NCBI GenBank assembly: GCA_013298145.1
Contig: JAAFJO010000003.1
Coordinates: 248,001 to 312,000 of the forward strand
Source: Betaproteobacteria bacterium
GTDB taxonomy: Bacteria > Pseudomonadota > Gammaproteobacteria > Burkholderiales > Casimicrobiaceae
Reading direction: 5' to 3'
DNA length: 64,000 bases
A program made the position numbers and the translations under genes. Below are positions 1 through 8,913 of this stretch, piece after piece. The first letter of the stretch is position 1. The number at the start of each line of letters is the position of its first letter. The notes beneath the pieces were generated by a model that worked only from the letters and a program-made list of their open reading frames with translations, searched no databases and was not told the origin of the DNA.

Positions 1-1581
1 GAATCGCGAAGGCAGCTGCCAAACCAATATGTGATGAAGGTGGATAAAGCCAGTATGGCCGAAAGCGTTGAAGCGCGCGCGCCTTACTTGGACCGACGCA
101 TCGCTGAATTCGCTTACGGCCTGCCCCGTGCCGCGCTGATGCAGGGCGATCAAAACAAGCTGATCTTACGAAAAGTGGCGGCGCTTGACGACCTTCTCCC
201 ATCGACTATCAGTACTCGGGTGAAGTATGGCGCACCGCTAGACGCCAACTGGATGGATTCGGATGCGAGCATCCGCGCGCTCGCGCGTGCCAGACTGTTC
301 GCCGACGGCAGCATGACGGAGCGCTACGGGCTGCGGGGTGCGATGAGCGAGTACCTGATTGATCGCAAGAGTGGGCAGCGCTGGCCCGGCGCGCTTTCTA
401 TCTATCGTGGCTTGGCTTGGCGCTTACTGCTCATGGAATTATGGTCAGATTCGGTGTTGCGTGCGCCGACGACCACCGAGTTGCTTGATCCGATTGAGCT
501 TACAGGGGACAAACTCGTTGCCTCGAAGTCGGCAAGCGACGTCGCGCGTATTGCAACTGTCAACACTGGGGAAAACAATTCCGCAGGAGCCTCAAACAAC
601 GCGCGAGCAGACGCTGAAATCATTCCTGGACTGGTGTCCACCATCATTCCCGTGTTCAACCGCGCTGAGATGTTGAAGCGAGCGGTTGAAAGCGTGTTGG
701 CACAGACCTATCGCCCCATCGAAATCATCATCATTGACGATGGTTCGACCGACGACACGCCAAGAGCGATTGCGGAGTTGACCCTTGCGCACCCCGATAT
801 TGTGCGCGGATTCACTCAGCGAAACTCAGGCCCAGGGCGAGCGAGGCAGTTCGGGATCGAGCATTCACGCGGCGAGTTTGTTCAGTTTCTTGACAGCGAC
901 GACCGCTACTTACCAGAGAAAACCGCATTGCAAGTCGCGGCCCTGCGGGAGCATGCAACTGCGGAAATCGCGTACGGACGAGTTTTCGCGGTAGGCGGAG
1001 CTGGTGAGCGTTTGCCTGACACCGCGCACCGCACGCACGAGCGGCACGACGCGGTTTTCCCTGCACTCCTAGCGGGCAGAATTTGGCCGACCAATGTCCC
1101 GATGTATCGACACTCCGCGCTCGCCCGCATCGGAGCCTGGCCGAGTACGCGGCAGATGGAGGACGTGCGGTTTGATGCTCAAGCCGGTGCGGCGCGAGTT
1201 AAGCTCGCCTATGTTGATCAGTTCGTCGCCGAACTCTGGATGCACGAGGGCGAGCATCTGGGCGTCGCGTGGCGTCGGGATCCGAAAGCTCACGCGGAAC
1301 GTGTGGATGCGCTGCTGGAGGTTTTGGCACGCGCGCGTGCGGCTGGTGTTTCAGTGCGCGAACCCGAATTCCAACATTTCTGCAGAACACTTTTTCTTGA
1401 GGCGCGATGGGCCGCTCGAGCAGGACTTGGGGATGAGGCCCGCGCACTGCTCAGCGCTGCCGCGTCGCACGCGACCCAACGGCGGTGGCAATATGCGACG
1501 TTCCGAGCGGCCGGACGTTTGCTTGGCTGGCGTTTTGCGGGGCTGACGGTGGCGTTTACGGAGCGAATGCGGCTGCCGTAA
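1..1581 (+). CDS. Asparagine synthase C-terminal domain fused to GT2 glycosyltransferase (5' partial)
   Basis: The frame is open from base 1, so the N-terminus lies outside the window; the GTG at 31 is an internal Val. The first ~155 residues read as the end of an AsnB synthetase domain, with the typical stretch VMKVDKASMAESVEARAPYLD followed by a KLILRK-like helix. This domain normally makes Asn, or amidates carboxyl groups in surface-polymer loci. After a ~50-residue low-complexity linker rich in Ser, Asn and Ala, a complete GT2 fold begins near residue 212 (VSTIIPVFNR, then IIIIDDGSTDD and the FLDSDDRYLP metal site). About 90 helical residues follow. The reading frame runs through both domains without a stop. 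Inference: a bifunctional enzyme that modifies and transfers a sugar in polysaccharide assembly. Whether the upstream part has the glutaminase domain cannot be seen. Confidence 0.85.
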   Translation, partial: ESRRQLPNQYVMKVDKASMAESVEARAPYLDRRIAEFAYGLPRAALMQGDQNKLILRKVAALDDLLPSTISTRVKYGAPLDANWMDSDASIRALARARLFADGSMTERYGLRGAMSEYLIDRKSGQRWPGALSIYRGLAWRLLLMELWSDSVLRAPTTTELLDPIELTGDKLVASKSASDVARIATVNTGENNSAGASNNARADAEIIPGLVSTIIPVFNRAEMLKRAVESVLAQTYRPIEIIIIDDGSTDDTPRAIAELTLAHPDIVRGFTQRNSGPGRARQFGIEHSRGEFVQFLDSDDRYLPEKTALQVAALREHATAEIAYGRVFAVGGAGERLPDTAHRTHERHDAVFPALLAGRIWPTNVPMYRHSALARIGAWPSTRQMEDVRFDAQAGAARVKLAYVDQFVAELWMHEGEHLGVAWRRDPKAHAERVDALLEVLARARAAGVSVREPEFQHFCRTLFLEARWAARAGLGDEARALLSAAASHATQRRWQYATFRAAGRLLGWRFAGLTVAFTERMRLP

Positions 1582-1621
1582 CTCATCTGCTAATGTAAAT
1601 CGGCGAAAATAGCGGAAACGA

Positions 1622-1644
1622 GCGGAAAGTAATCGAATTTCCGC
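1622..1644. repeat. Inverted repeat in 5' gap of GT2 gene
   Basis: A perfect 7-bp stem (GCGGAAA, 9-nt loop, TTTCCGC) lies between the AsnB-GT fusion and the next start codon. A second copy of GCGGAAA occurs 10 bases earlier. No T-run follows, so a terminator is unlikely. It may be a leader hairpin or simply chance. Confidence 0.35.
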
Positions 1645-1672
1645 ATTGGATGTACTTCGCGAAGAGGGTGGC

Positions 1673-2620
1673 GTGAGCAATCAAGAAAACAGCGGCCTGC
1701 AGGTATCTGTAGTGATGGCCGTGTTCAATGGCGAACGAACGCTTGAAGCTACGTTAGCAAGCGTGCTCACCCAGACGGGATGTAGGTTTGAATTCGTCGT
1801 CGTCGATGATGGGTCTTTCGACGGCACTCCAGCGATTCTGGACAGATTCGCGGCGGCCGATGATCGCCTGCGTGTTGTTCGCCAGTCAAACGCGGGGCTG
1901 ACGAAAGCCCTAGTTCGCGGTTGTGAGCGCGCGCGTGCGCCCTACATCGCACGACAAGATTGCGGCGATCTGAGCCTGCCAGGGCGCCTTGAATTGCAGC
2001 ACAAATTACTCGAAGGTAGCGGCGCTGCGATGGTCGCAGGTGGCGTTGCAATCGTTGCGCCCGACGGAGAGCTCATTCGTAATCTCACCATCGCCGACCA
2101 GCGATTACGCGACGGCCTCAAAGCCGAGCGGCTTGACGCCTTGATTGGCCCTCCGCATCACGGCGCGACCATGTTTCGCACGGATGTCTATAACGCGGTG
2201 GGCGGCTATCGCGCTGCGTTTCCCGTCGCGCAAGACATCGATCTCTGGCTTCGGATGATCGAGCGCGGTGACTGCTTGGGCATGGAACAAGTGGTCTACA
2301 CGGCCGCGCTAGAGCAGGGCAGCATTAGTGACCTGCGCCGCGATCGACAAATTTCTAGCGCAGAACTCGCGATCGAATGCGCAATAGCGAGGCGAGCGTC
2401 GGGTGACGATGCGATGATCCTCGCGCAGCGTGACAATCGCGTATCCGCGTCGGCAAGCGCCTCGCACCGGAACGTGCGAGCGGCCCGGTCTAGCTTCAAT
2501 TACTTTGTTGGCTCCTGCCTCAAGGGACAGGATCCGCGCGCTGCGCGCAAGTATTTTTGGCGGGCGCTGCGCGCTGATCCGCTGCATTTGCGCGCGCTCG
2601 TTCGCGTGATTGGGCTCTAG
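1673..2620 (+). CDS. GT2 family glycosyltransferase
   Basis: Predicted cytoplasmic or membrane-associated sugar transferase of the GT-A fold. The N-terminal nucleotide-binding half is clear: VSVVMAVFNGERTLEATLAS, then VVVDDGSFDGT. The metal-binding motif is odd: relatives usually have an ARQDADD-type sequence, whereas this protein reads ARQDCGDLS. The GTG at 1673 is chosen because AGAGG lies about 6 nt upstream; a TTG at 1646 in the same frame would add nine residues of unconvincing sequence. The C-terminal ~100 residues are Arg/Ala-rich and helical. It ends four bases before the methyltransferase start, implying one transcription unit. The sugar transferred cannot be predicted. Confidence 0.88.
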   Translation: MSNQENSGLQVSVVMAVFNGERTLEATLASVLTQTGCRFEFVVVDDGSFDGTPAILDRFAAADDRLRVVRQSNAGLTKALVRGCERARAPYIARQDCGDLSLPGRLELQHKLLEGSGAAMVAGGVAIVAPDGELIRNLTIADQRLRDGLKAERLDALIGPPHHGATMFRTDVYNAVGGYRAAFPVAQDIDLWLRMIERGDCLGMEQVVYTAALEQGSISDLRRDRQISSAELAIECAIARRASGDDAMILAQRDNRVSASASASHRNVRAARSSFNYFVGSCLKGQDPRAARKYFWRALRADPLHLRALVRVIGL

Positions 2621-2624
2621 CCTC

Positions 2625-3425
2625 ATGAAGCGGCCTGTCTACGACGCCAACTGGACTGACGAAGTGAAAGCGTTGTACGCGCACGACATGCGAGAGATGT
2701 GGGATCAGAAGATTGCTCGCCACGTCTGGAACCAGTATCACAACCAGATCGAGACCTACTTGGCGTTCGCAAAAGGCGAGAAGCTGCGGGTTCTTGATGT
2801 TGGTTGCGCACAGGGAACGCTCGCGCTCTTACTGGCGGAGCGCGGACATCAAGTCGTGGCAGTCGATCTTCGCGCTGATTTCCTTCGCTATGCAAAAACG
2901 CGATACGAGCTGGGGCAAATCGAATTCGTTCGAGCCGATGTGCTCAAAGATGAAATCAGCGGCACATTTGACCTCGTTTTCGCAAATCAGATCGTGGAAC
3001 ACTTGGTTTATCCGCGTCGGTTACTTTCCGCTTTGCGGCGTCGCCTAGCAAGCGGCGGGCGATTGGTGATGACGACACCGAACGCAGACTACTTTCGCTC
3101 GCGACTCCCAACTTTTTCGCAGCTCGGTGATGCGGCGAATTTTGAGCACCTGCAAAACAGTGCAGACGGGGATGGACATTTCTACGCCTACACCGCAGAG
3201 GAGCTAGTTCAAGAATTTGTCGCCGCCGGCTTCAGCGACGTGACACATCGATTTTTTGAAACACCGTTAATTAGTGGGCATGTCAAGCTGCGACACCTGC
3301 ATCGCGTGCTACCCGCTACCGTGTTGGCGGGCGGTGAACGTCTACTAGAGAGATTTCCCTCGGTCTGCCGAAAGATCGGTCACCAACTCCTTGTCACTGC
3401 GACCCATCGGGAGAGTACGCTGTGA
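2625..3425 (+). CDS. Class I SAM-dependent methyltransferase
   Basis: A 266-residue Rossmann-type methyltransferase. The SAM-binding glycine motif is LDVGCAQGTLALLLAERG, with the acidic VAVDLR at the end of strand 2 and the post-motif FDLVFANQIVEHL typical of the UbiG/type-11 group. The ATG at 2625 is preferred over the upstream TTG at 2610, which would overlap the previous gene. The protein end overlaps the next start (ATGA). Placement among glycosyltransferases suggests it methylates a sugar or a chain terminus of the polysaccharide; that role is inferred. A small-molecule or lipid substrate cannot be excluded. Confidence 0.88.
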   Translation: MKRPVYDANWTDEVKALYAHDMREMWDQKIARHVWNQYHNQIETYLAFAKGEKLRVLDVGCAQGTLALLLAERGHQVVAVDLRADFLRYAKTRYELGQIEFVRADVLKDEISGTFDLVFANQIVEHLVYPRRLLSALRRRLASGGRLVMTTPNADYFRSRLPTFSQLGDAANFEHLQNSADGDGHFYAYTAEELVQEFVAAGFSDVTHRFFETPLISGHVKLRHLHRVLPATVLAGGERLLERFPSVCRKIGHQLLVTATHRESTL

Positions 3426-3979
3426 TGAGTAGCGCGCTCGAGCGGTTTCTAGACGGATACCTCAATGTAGTTATCGAGCGTTTGCGTGCGCGTTGTCTGG
3501 CGCTACGCGGCGCGCACGTTGGTGCGAAAACTCGCCTCGAATCGCGCGTAAGCGTAAAAAGACCCACCCGTCTCACGTTTGGCAAGCACTGTAGGATCGA
3601 ATCCTATGCTTTTTTTAAGATCGAAGATGATCGCGCGCGTGTCGAGCTTGGGGATTACGTGTTCGTCGGCCGTGGCGTTGAGTTCGATGCGACTGTTCAT
3701 CTCTCAATCGGAGCGCATAGCTTGATCGCCCCGGGTTGCTTCATTACAGATCATGCACACAACATTGCAGCGCGAACAACTATCGATTCGCAAGGCTGCT
3801 CATCGGCTCCGACCCGAATCGGAAAGGACGTCTGGATTGGCGCACGCGCGGTTGTCCTTGCAGGCGTAAATATCGGCGATGGGGCTGTGGTCGGTGCGGG
3901 TGCAGTGGTGACCCGCGATATAGCGGCAAATGCGATCGCAGTCGGGGTCCCAGCGCGTGTTATTGGGTATCGGCAATGA
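3425..3979 (+). CDS. Hexapeptide-repeat acyltransferase (WbbJ/LacA-like)
   Basis: A 184-residue left-handed beta-helix protein. Hexapeptide turns repeat through the C-terminal two thirds (VELGDYVFVGRGVEFD, LSIGAHSLIAPGC, IGKDVWIGARAVVLAGVNIG), and FITDHAHNI supplies the likely catalytic histidine of the LacA/NodL/WbbJ class. These enzymes move an acyl group, usually acetyl from CoA, onto a sugar hydroxyl. The start is the ATG of an ATGA overlap with the methyltransferase. The surrounding glycosyltransferases make O-acetylation of the exported polymer the likely job. Confidence 0.88.
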   Translation: MSSALERFLDGYLNVVIERLRARCLALRGAHVGAKTRLESRVSVKRPTRLTFGKHCRIESYAFFKIEDDRARVELGDYVFVGRGVEFDATVHLSIGAHSLIAPGCFITDHAHNIAARTTIDSQGCSSAPTRIGKDVWIGARAVVLAGVNIGDGAVVGAGAVVTRDIAANAIAVGVPARVIGYRQ

Positions 3980-4884
3980 CGATGAGCGCGATTTCAATTG
4001 CGATCCCGACGTATCGGCGCGAGCAGACGCTTCTCGATACGCTCGATTCGCTCCTTGCACTAGCGGAACGGGCGATCGAGATTTTGGTGTTAGACCAAAG
4101 TGAACGCCACGAAACTCATGTCCAAGAAAAGCTTGCCGCGCTGCACTTGGCTGGGGATATTCGCTGGCTGCGTCTGGAAACGCCCTCCATCCCGAAAGCG
4201 ATGAATACCGCGCTCATTGAAGCCAGGGCGCCGCTCGTCCTCTTTCTTGACGATGACATCATTCCGGAGGAAAGGTTAGTCTTGGCTCATTTGGATGCGC
4301 ATCGCCGATCGCCTGGTGTGTTGGTTGCTGGACGGGTAATCCAGCCGTGGAATGAGGATAAAGATTATTCGGCGGACACACACTTTCACTTCGCGTGTTT
4401 AATGCCGCAAAAAATCACGGAATTTATGGGGGGTAATTTTTCGGTGAGCGTATCCCAAGCCCTTTTCCTCGGGGGATTTGATGAGAATTTCGTAAAGGTT
4501 GCGTATCGATTTGAGGCCGAGTTTGCCTACCGGTGGATCGCAAGCGGCCGCCAGATTTGCTATGAACCGGACGCTGTTATCCATCATTTAAAGGTTTCGG
4601 CGGGTGGTACGCGTACATTCGGCGAACACCTCTCTACTGTAAGGCCCGATCACGCCGTGGGCGCTTATTACTTCACTCTCTGCACCCGATCAGGTGCACG
4701 GCGCGTTTCAGAGGTGTTGCAACGGTTTGTGTCCTCTGTCCGTACCAGGCATCATCTGCGCCGCCCCTGGTGGATCCCGCTCACGCTATTTGCTGAATTG
4801 CGCGGTTTTGGTTGGGCCGTCGCGCTTGCAGCGCGTGGCCCGAGCTATGCACGCCGACGCGGTAGCGGGGAGACAAACCCATGA
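3976..4884 (+). CDS. GT2 family glycosyltransferase
   Basis: A 302-residue GT-A glycosyltransferase. It opens with ISIAIPTYRREQTLLDTL, continues to VLDQSER and the metal site LFLDDDIIPEERLVLAHL, and has an acceptor-side region with FMGGNFSVS and HHLKVSAGG. The start chosen is the ATG at 3976, which overlaps the acyltransferase stop (ATGA). The frame remains open upstream to 3736, but that stretch only shadows the acyltransferase gene. The Asp-rich motif and the C-terminal hydrophobic Trp-rich tail suggest membrane association. Substrate unknown. Confidence 0.88.
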   Translation: MTMSAISIAIPTYRREQTLLDTLDSLLALAERAIEILVLDQSERHETHVQEKLAALHLAGDIRWLRLETPSIPKAMNTALIEARAPLVLFLDDDIIPEERLVLAHLDAHRRSPGVLVAGRVIQPWNEDKDYSADTHFHFACLMPQKITEFMGGNFSVSVSQALFLGGFDENFVKVAYRFEAEFAYRWIASGRQICYEPDAVIHHLKVSAGGTRTFGEHLSTVRPDHAVGAYYFTLCTRSGARRVSEVLQRFVSSVRTRHHLRRPWWIPLTLFAELRGFGWAVALAARGPSYARRRGSGETNP

Positions 4885-6431
4885 TGTTGCTCGGACTTTC
4901 ATTGCTAGCGTGTGCGCTGCTCGGCGCGTTTTTCAATTGGCGTGCAACTTTTCTATTCTGCGTAGCAGTGGGTCTCTTGCAGGATCCGCTACGCAAGCTT
5001 ACGCCCGGAGCACCGGTGTTTTTTGTGGGCTTTGTAGCCGCCGCACTGGCGGCGGGCTGGCTCGGGGCGATGAGTGCAAGAGTTCGGCTTTCGCCGACGG
5101 TAATCTACGGTTGGCGTAAAGGCCTTGCAGCGCCGTTTTCGCTTTTCTGCATCGTATTAGCAGTGCAGGCGCTGGTCAGCTACTACCGCTTTCAGAACAT
5201 CTTCTTCCCAGTGATTGGCGGTGTGTTCTACATCGCGCCGATTGTCGCGATTGTGTTCGCGCATCAGATTGCGGTGAAAATAGGCACGCCTGGTGTTCGC
5301 AAGTGGATGTGGTTTTACGTTGCATGCTCGCTCATTTGGTTTGTCAGTATCTACTTTGATGCGATTGGTGTTCGCATGCCAGTTCTGGGAGAAGTGGGCG
5401 TGGGGCAAATCATCTACAACGTCGGTGCACCTTCGAAGGCAAACGCTGGGTTCTATCGCGCTGCGGAAATCGCAGCTTGGCATGTTGCGACTGTTTCATG
5501 CTTCTTGTTTATCTTGTTGAACGGTCGCAAGCTCTCAGTCTTCAAGTCCGTGTGCGTGATCGCAGTCGTCATCTTTTTGCTGTACATCGGCCTGTCGACC
5601 GGGCGACGCAAGATGCTCGTGCAAGTTGTGATCTTTGCAAGCGTGTTTCTTTTTTTCTTTGCTTGGTTTCTTAAGGGTAAGGCAAAGCTTGCAATGGTGA
5701 CTGCCATCTTTGCCGCCGTTGGGATCGCGACTGTGATGGCAGCCCTTGAGCCAGACAGCATTGAAGCGGAATCTCAGTATTCGACGCGTACCGCCGAAAC
5801 GGGTGGGTCAAAGTTTGAGGCCTGGAAAGATCGCGGACTCACCGTGTTCGAATCGATACCAGAGCGCTTTCAGCAGCTTGGTTACATACCAGTGTTTTCG
5901 GCCGTTCGCGACTTCGGGTTTTTAGGTGCAGGGCTCGGTGCAGGCGGTCAGGGCTTGCAGCATTTTGGTGGAGGCATGGACCTTGTTGGTGGAACAGCCG
6001 AGGGCGGCTTGGGCAAGTTGGCCCTCGACCTCGGTTTAATCGGGCTCGCCGTCTTCATTTGGCTCGGTGTCGTAGTTGTCAGATTGATCTGGCAGCGCTT
6101 GGCTGTGCTTGCGCAGACGTCGCGACCGCACGCATCCCTTGCGTTTGGCTTCACCGCGATCCTGGTCGCGAATGTGGCTACGTTTTCAGTGGCAACCCAA
6201 GCCTATGGCGATGTGTTCATATTGATTATCCTTGGGACCTCGATCGGCGTAATCCTTGCGCTGCCAGCGATTGCTGCCAACGAACTGGGTGTCTCTCAGG
6301 GGATCGCGAACATCACCCAAGGTCAACTACCCGCAGCTCAGACGTGGGGCGCTCAGCATACGCCGGTGATCGCGGCGGAGCTTACGAGGCCGCGTCCAAG
6401 CGCCCCGCCGCACCATCCGTTCGGCAAGTAG
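4881..6431 (+). CDS. O-antigen ligase/polymerase-like integral membrane protein
   Basis: A 516-residue polytopic inner-membrane protein with about ten to twelve hydrophobic segments between residues 1 and ~470 and a hydrophilic Pro/His-rich tail. A larger periplasmic loop near residues 290-350 (YSTRTAETGGSKFEAWKDRG) follows a segment with GLSTGRRKMLVQ, which recalls the conserved Ser/Thr-Gly-Ser/Arg-Arg signature of the Wzy_C/WaaL superfamily. Members polymerise repeat units or ligate them to a lipid. Its position after four transfer/modification genes with a 4-nt overlap fits a Wzy-type polymerase for this locus, but ligase and polymerase cannot be told apart from sequence alone. Confidence 0.75.
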   Translation: MMLLGLSLLACALLGAFFNWRATFLFCVAVGLLQDPLRKLTPGAPVFFVGFVAAALAAGWLGAMSARVRLSPTVIYGWRKGLAAPFSLFCIVLAVQALVSYYRFQNIFFPVIGGVFYIAPIVAIVFAHQIAVKIGTPGVRKWMWFYVACSLIWFVSIYFDAIGVRMPVLGEVGVGQIIYNVGAPSKANAGFYRAAEIAAWHVATVSCFLFILLNGRKLSVFKSVCVIAVVIFLLYIGLSTGRRKMLVQVVIFASVFLFFFAWFLKGKAKLAMVTAIFAAVGIATVMAALEPDSIEAESQYSTRTAETGGSKFEAWKDRGLTVFESIPERFQQLGYIPVFSAVRDFGFLGAGLGAGGQGLQHFGGGMDLVGGTAEGGLGKLALDLGLIGLAVFIWLGVVVVRLIWQRLAVLAQTSRPHASLAFGFTAILVANVATFSVATQAYGDVFILIILGTSIGVILALPAIAANELGVSQGIANITQGQLPAAQTWGAQHTPVIAAELTRPRPSAPPHHPFGK

Positions 6432-6470
6432 TTGGAACCGCACGTAGTCCGTTCCGGGGCCGAAACCAGT

Positions 6471-7646
6471 ATGCGAATTCAATCGACGGCGAAGCGAACG
6501 CGCGTGTGCTTCATCACGACGCATCCGATTCAGTACATGGCCCCATGGTTCCGCGAACTTGCAGCACACCCTGAAATCGACCTCCACGTCGTATTCTTGC
6601 GCCACCTTTCTGAATCAGTGCAAGGCACTGGCTTCGGAACAGCTTTTACGTGGGATGTGCCGTTACTGGAAGGCTACAGTAATGAATCATTCGATTTGAC
6701 GTCTAGCGTTTCGCACGTTTTTCCCCTGATGAAAAGGCTTTTACGCTTTTTTGCCGAACATGACCCACAGCTGGTGATCGTGACCGGATGGAACGAACCC
6801 TTGCTGGTTGCCGCGCAACTTGTCACCAAACTTTCCGGGCGGACGCTCGTTGTTCGGGGCGAATCCAATTCGCTGCGCCCGCGTGGTCCCGTCGTGCGCG
6901 TTTTGCACCGAATGCTGCTGAAGCTTCCGCTTGGCTTCCTGTCGATCGGTGAAAAGAATCGGGCGTTCTATCGCGAAAACGGCGTCGCGGATGAGCGAAT
7001 CTTCACGGGTGCGTATTTTGTAGAAACGGATCGAATGCTTGCCATGGCGCAAGCGCACCGACACGAACGTCGACTGCTCCGCGAAGCACGGGGCTTCAGC
7101 GACGAGGATGTCGTGCTGCTCTTCTGCGGAAAACACGTGCCGTTTAAGCGGCCGCAACTGTTACTTGACGCTGCGGCAAAGATGAGAGAGCGCGGCGCGA
7201 AGGTCAAGGTGATCTACGCTGGTTCCGGTGAGCTCACCGACACGCTTCGCGCGGCGGCGAGAGCACTCAATGTGCCAACCCACTTCGAGGGTTTTTTGAA
7301 TCAAACCGAATTGTGGCGCGCCTACTTAAGCGCCGACGTGTTTGTGCTTCCTTCCGACAATGGAGAAACTTGGGGCTTGGTCGTCAACGAAGCAATGCTT
7401 TTCGGACTGCCCGTCCTGGTATCAAACGAAGTAGGCTCCCGCTACGACTTGGTGGTAGACGGTGTGACCGGATATGGTTTTGAACCGAACGCAGACGCGC
7501 TCGCCGATGCAGCACAGCCGCTCCTCCTCAATTCCGAATTGAGAAGATCAATGGGTGAGCGCGGGCGGGAGAGAGTCAAGTCGCTTTATTCCTCTCACGT
7601 TGCGACCGATGGTTTGCTTCAAGCGGTAAAGCGGCTTTGCGGATGA
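6471..7646 (+). CDS. GT4 family glycosyltransferase
   Basis: A GT-B glycosyltransferase of about 391 residues. The N-terminal domain starts with RVCFITTHPIQYMAPWFREL. The C-terminal domain has the GT4 nucleotide-sugar site FVLPSDNGETWGLVVNEAMLFGLPVLVS, i.e. the E-x7-E motif, preceded by LLFCGKHVPFKRPQLLLDA. The start is uncertain: the frame opens at TTG 6432, directly after the previous stop, but the ATG at 6471 fits the family N-terminus better. The end overlaps the next gene by ATGA. This enzyme probably extends the lipid-linked repeat unit. Confidence 0.88.
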   Translation: MRIQSTAKRTRVCFITTHPIQYMAPWFRELAAHPEIDLHVVFLRHLSESVQGTGFGTAFTWDVPLLEGYSNESFDLTSSVSHVFPLMKRLLRFFAEHDPQLVIVTGWNEPLLVAAQLVTKLSGRTLVVRGESNSLRPRGPVVRVLHRMLLKLPLGFLSIGEKNRAFYRENGVADERIFTGAYFVETDRMLAMAQAHRHERRLLREARGFSDEDVVLLFCGKHVPFKRPQLLLDAAAKMRERGAKVKVIYAGSGELTDTLRAAARALNVPTHFEGFLNQTELWRAYLSADVFVLPSDNGETWGLVVNEAMLFGLPVLVSNEVGSRYDLVVDGVTGYGFEPNADALADAAQPLLLNSELRRSMGERGRERVKSLYSSHVATDGLLQAVKRLCG

Positions 7647-8791
7647 AAATATTGCACGTCATTCCGTCGCTTTCGTGGGTACACGGCGGTCCGAGCCAAG
7701 CGATTCGCACGATGGAGCGCGCGCTCAGTGCCCAAGGCGTTGACATGCAGGTTGCCACGACCGACGATGATGGACGCGGGAAGCGAATCGAGCGTGAGTT
7801 CGGTGTGCCACTGCAAGAGGAAGGCAGCGTTCGCATCTATTTTCGGAAACGTGTTGAGTTTTATTGCATCGCGCCAGGCATGATTTCGTGGCTATGGCGA
7901 AACGTTAGCAACTATGACTGCGTTCACGTTCATGCGTTGTTCTCATTTACAAGTTCGGCCGCAGCGCTCATCGCACGTGCTCGGGGCGTGCCCTACATTG
8001 TGCGCCCACTCGGAGTGTTGAACCAGTATGCGATTAGCGATGGTAAGTTTGGTTTGCGGCAACTGTCGTTGCACTTTTTGGAGCGCCCCATCCTTCGCCG
8101 AGCTGCATTGGTTCACTGTACGAGCGCGCAAGAGGTGGAGGATGTTCGCGCGGTAGAAGCGGCATCCAAGTGCGTGGTCCGTGCGCTAGCGATTGATCTT
8201 CCGGTGCTTGATCGCGCGAGCGTTCGCGCCGAAGGTCAATTCAATGTGCTTTACCTCTCGCGACTGGATCCCAAGAAGAATGTAGAAAGCCTCTTGAGCG
8301 CGTGGCGCGATGTCGTAGCTCGCATTCCTACGGCCCGCCTCAAAATTGCGGGGAGTGGCGATGGAGCGTACGTCGAAAAGCTTCGCGCCGCAGCGGGCGC
8401 GCTCGGCATCGAAGCGTCGGTCGAGTGGGCGGGGCACGTCTCGGGCGACGTCAAATCTGCATGCTTTCGCGAGGCCGACGTGTTCGTCCTGCCGTCGTTT
8501 GCGGAGAACTTCGGGATCGCCGTCGCCGAGGCACTTTCGTACGCTCTTCCCTGCGTCGTTGCGCGGGGAGTTGCGCTTTCTGATGAAGTTGCCGCGCAAG
8601 GTGCCGGGCTGAGGGTGGAGCCGACTGCTGATGCGATTTCGACCGCGCTTATTCAGGCCCTTACCGATCTAGTATGGCGAGCCAAGGCGTCGCTTGCTGC
8701 ACGGCAACTCGCTGAAACAAATTTCTCTGTAGAAGCGCTGGGCGTGGGGTTGGTGGAAATGTATCGAAGCGCCCGTGAAGGCAGCGGCTGA
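7643..8791 (+). CDS. GT4 family glycosyltransferase
   Basis: A second GT-B glycosyltransferase, 382 residues, translationally coupled to the previous one. It has the N-terminal KILHVIPSLSWVHGGPSQAI with the glycine-rich acceptor loop, and the C-terminal FVLPSFAENFGIAVAEALSYALPCVV donor site. The phrase YLSRLDPKKNVESLLSAW is typical of WcaI/WbaZ-like retaining transferases that use GDP- or UDP-sugars. The ATG at 7643 is the start because the ORF's TTG six bases earlier is inside the neighbour. A 122-bp gap to galE follows, so this may end one transcription block. Confidence 0.9.
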   Translation: MKILHVIPSLSWVHGGPSQAIRTMERALSAQGVDMQVATTDDDGRGKRIEREFGVPLQEEGSVRIYFRKRVEFYCIAPGMISWLWRNVSNYDCVHVHALFSFTSSAAALIARARGVPYIVRPLGVLNQYAISDGKFGLRQLSLHFLERPILRRAALVHCTSAQEVEDVRAVEAASKCVVRALAIDLPVLDRASVRAEGQFNVLYLSRLDPKKNVESLLSAWRDVVARIPTARLKIAGSGDGAYVEKLRAAAGALGIEASVEWAGHVSGDVKSACFREADVFVLPSFAENFGIAVAEALSYALPCVVARGVALSDEVAAQGAGLRVEPTADAISTALIQALTDLVWRAKASLAARQLAETNFSVEALGVGLVEMYRSAREGSG

Positions 8792-8913
8792 TTTCTACGT
8801 ATCCAGCACGAATGAGCATCGAGAACGCACTGAGCGCCGAATGACGCGTAGCGCTACATCGCTCTAACCATTGCAAGCGACGAATCCCCCCAAGGCAGTC
8901 TATAAATCGAACT

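Noticed and set aside
3736..3975. N-terminal extension of the GT2 at 3976
   Set aside because: Cys/Arg-rich shadow of the acyltransferase; the GT2 domain begins right after the ATG at 3976.
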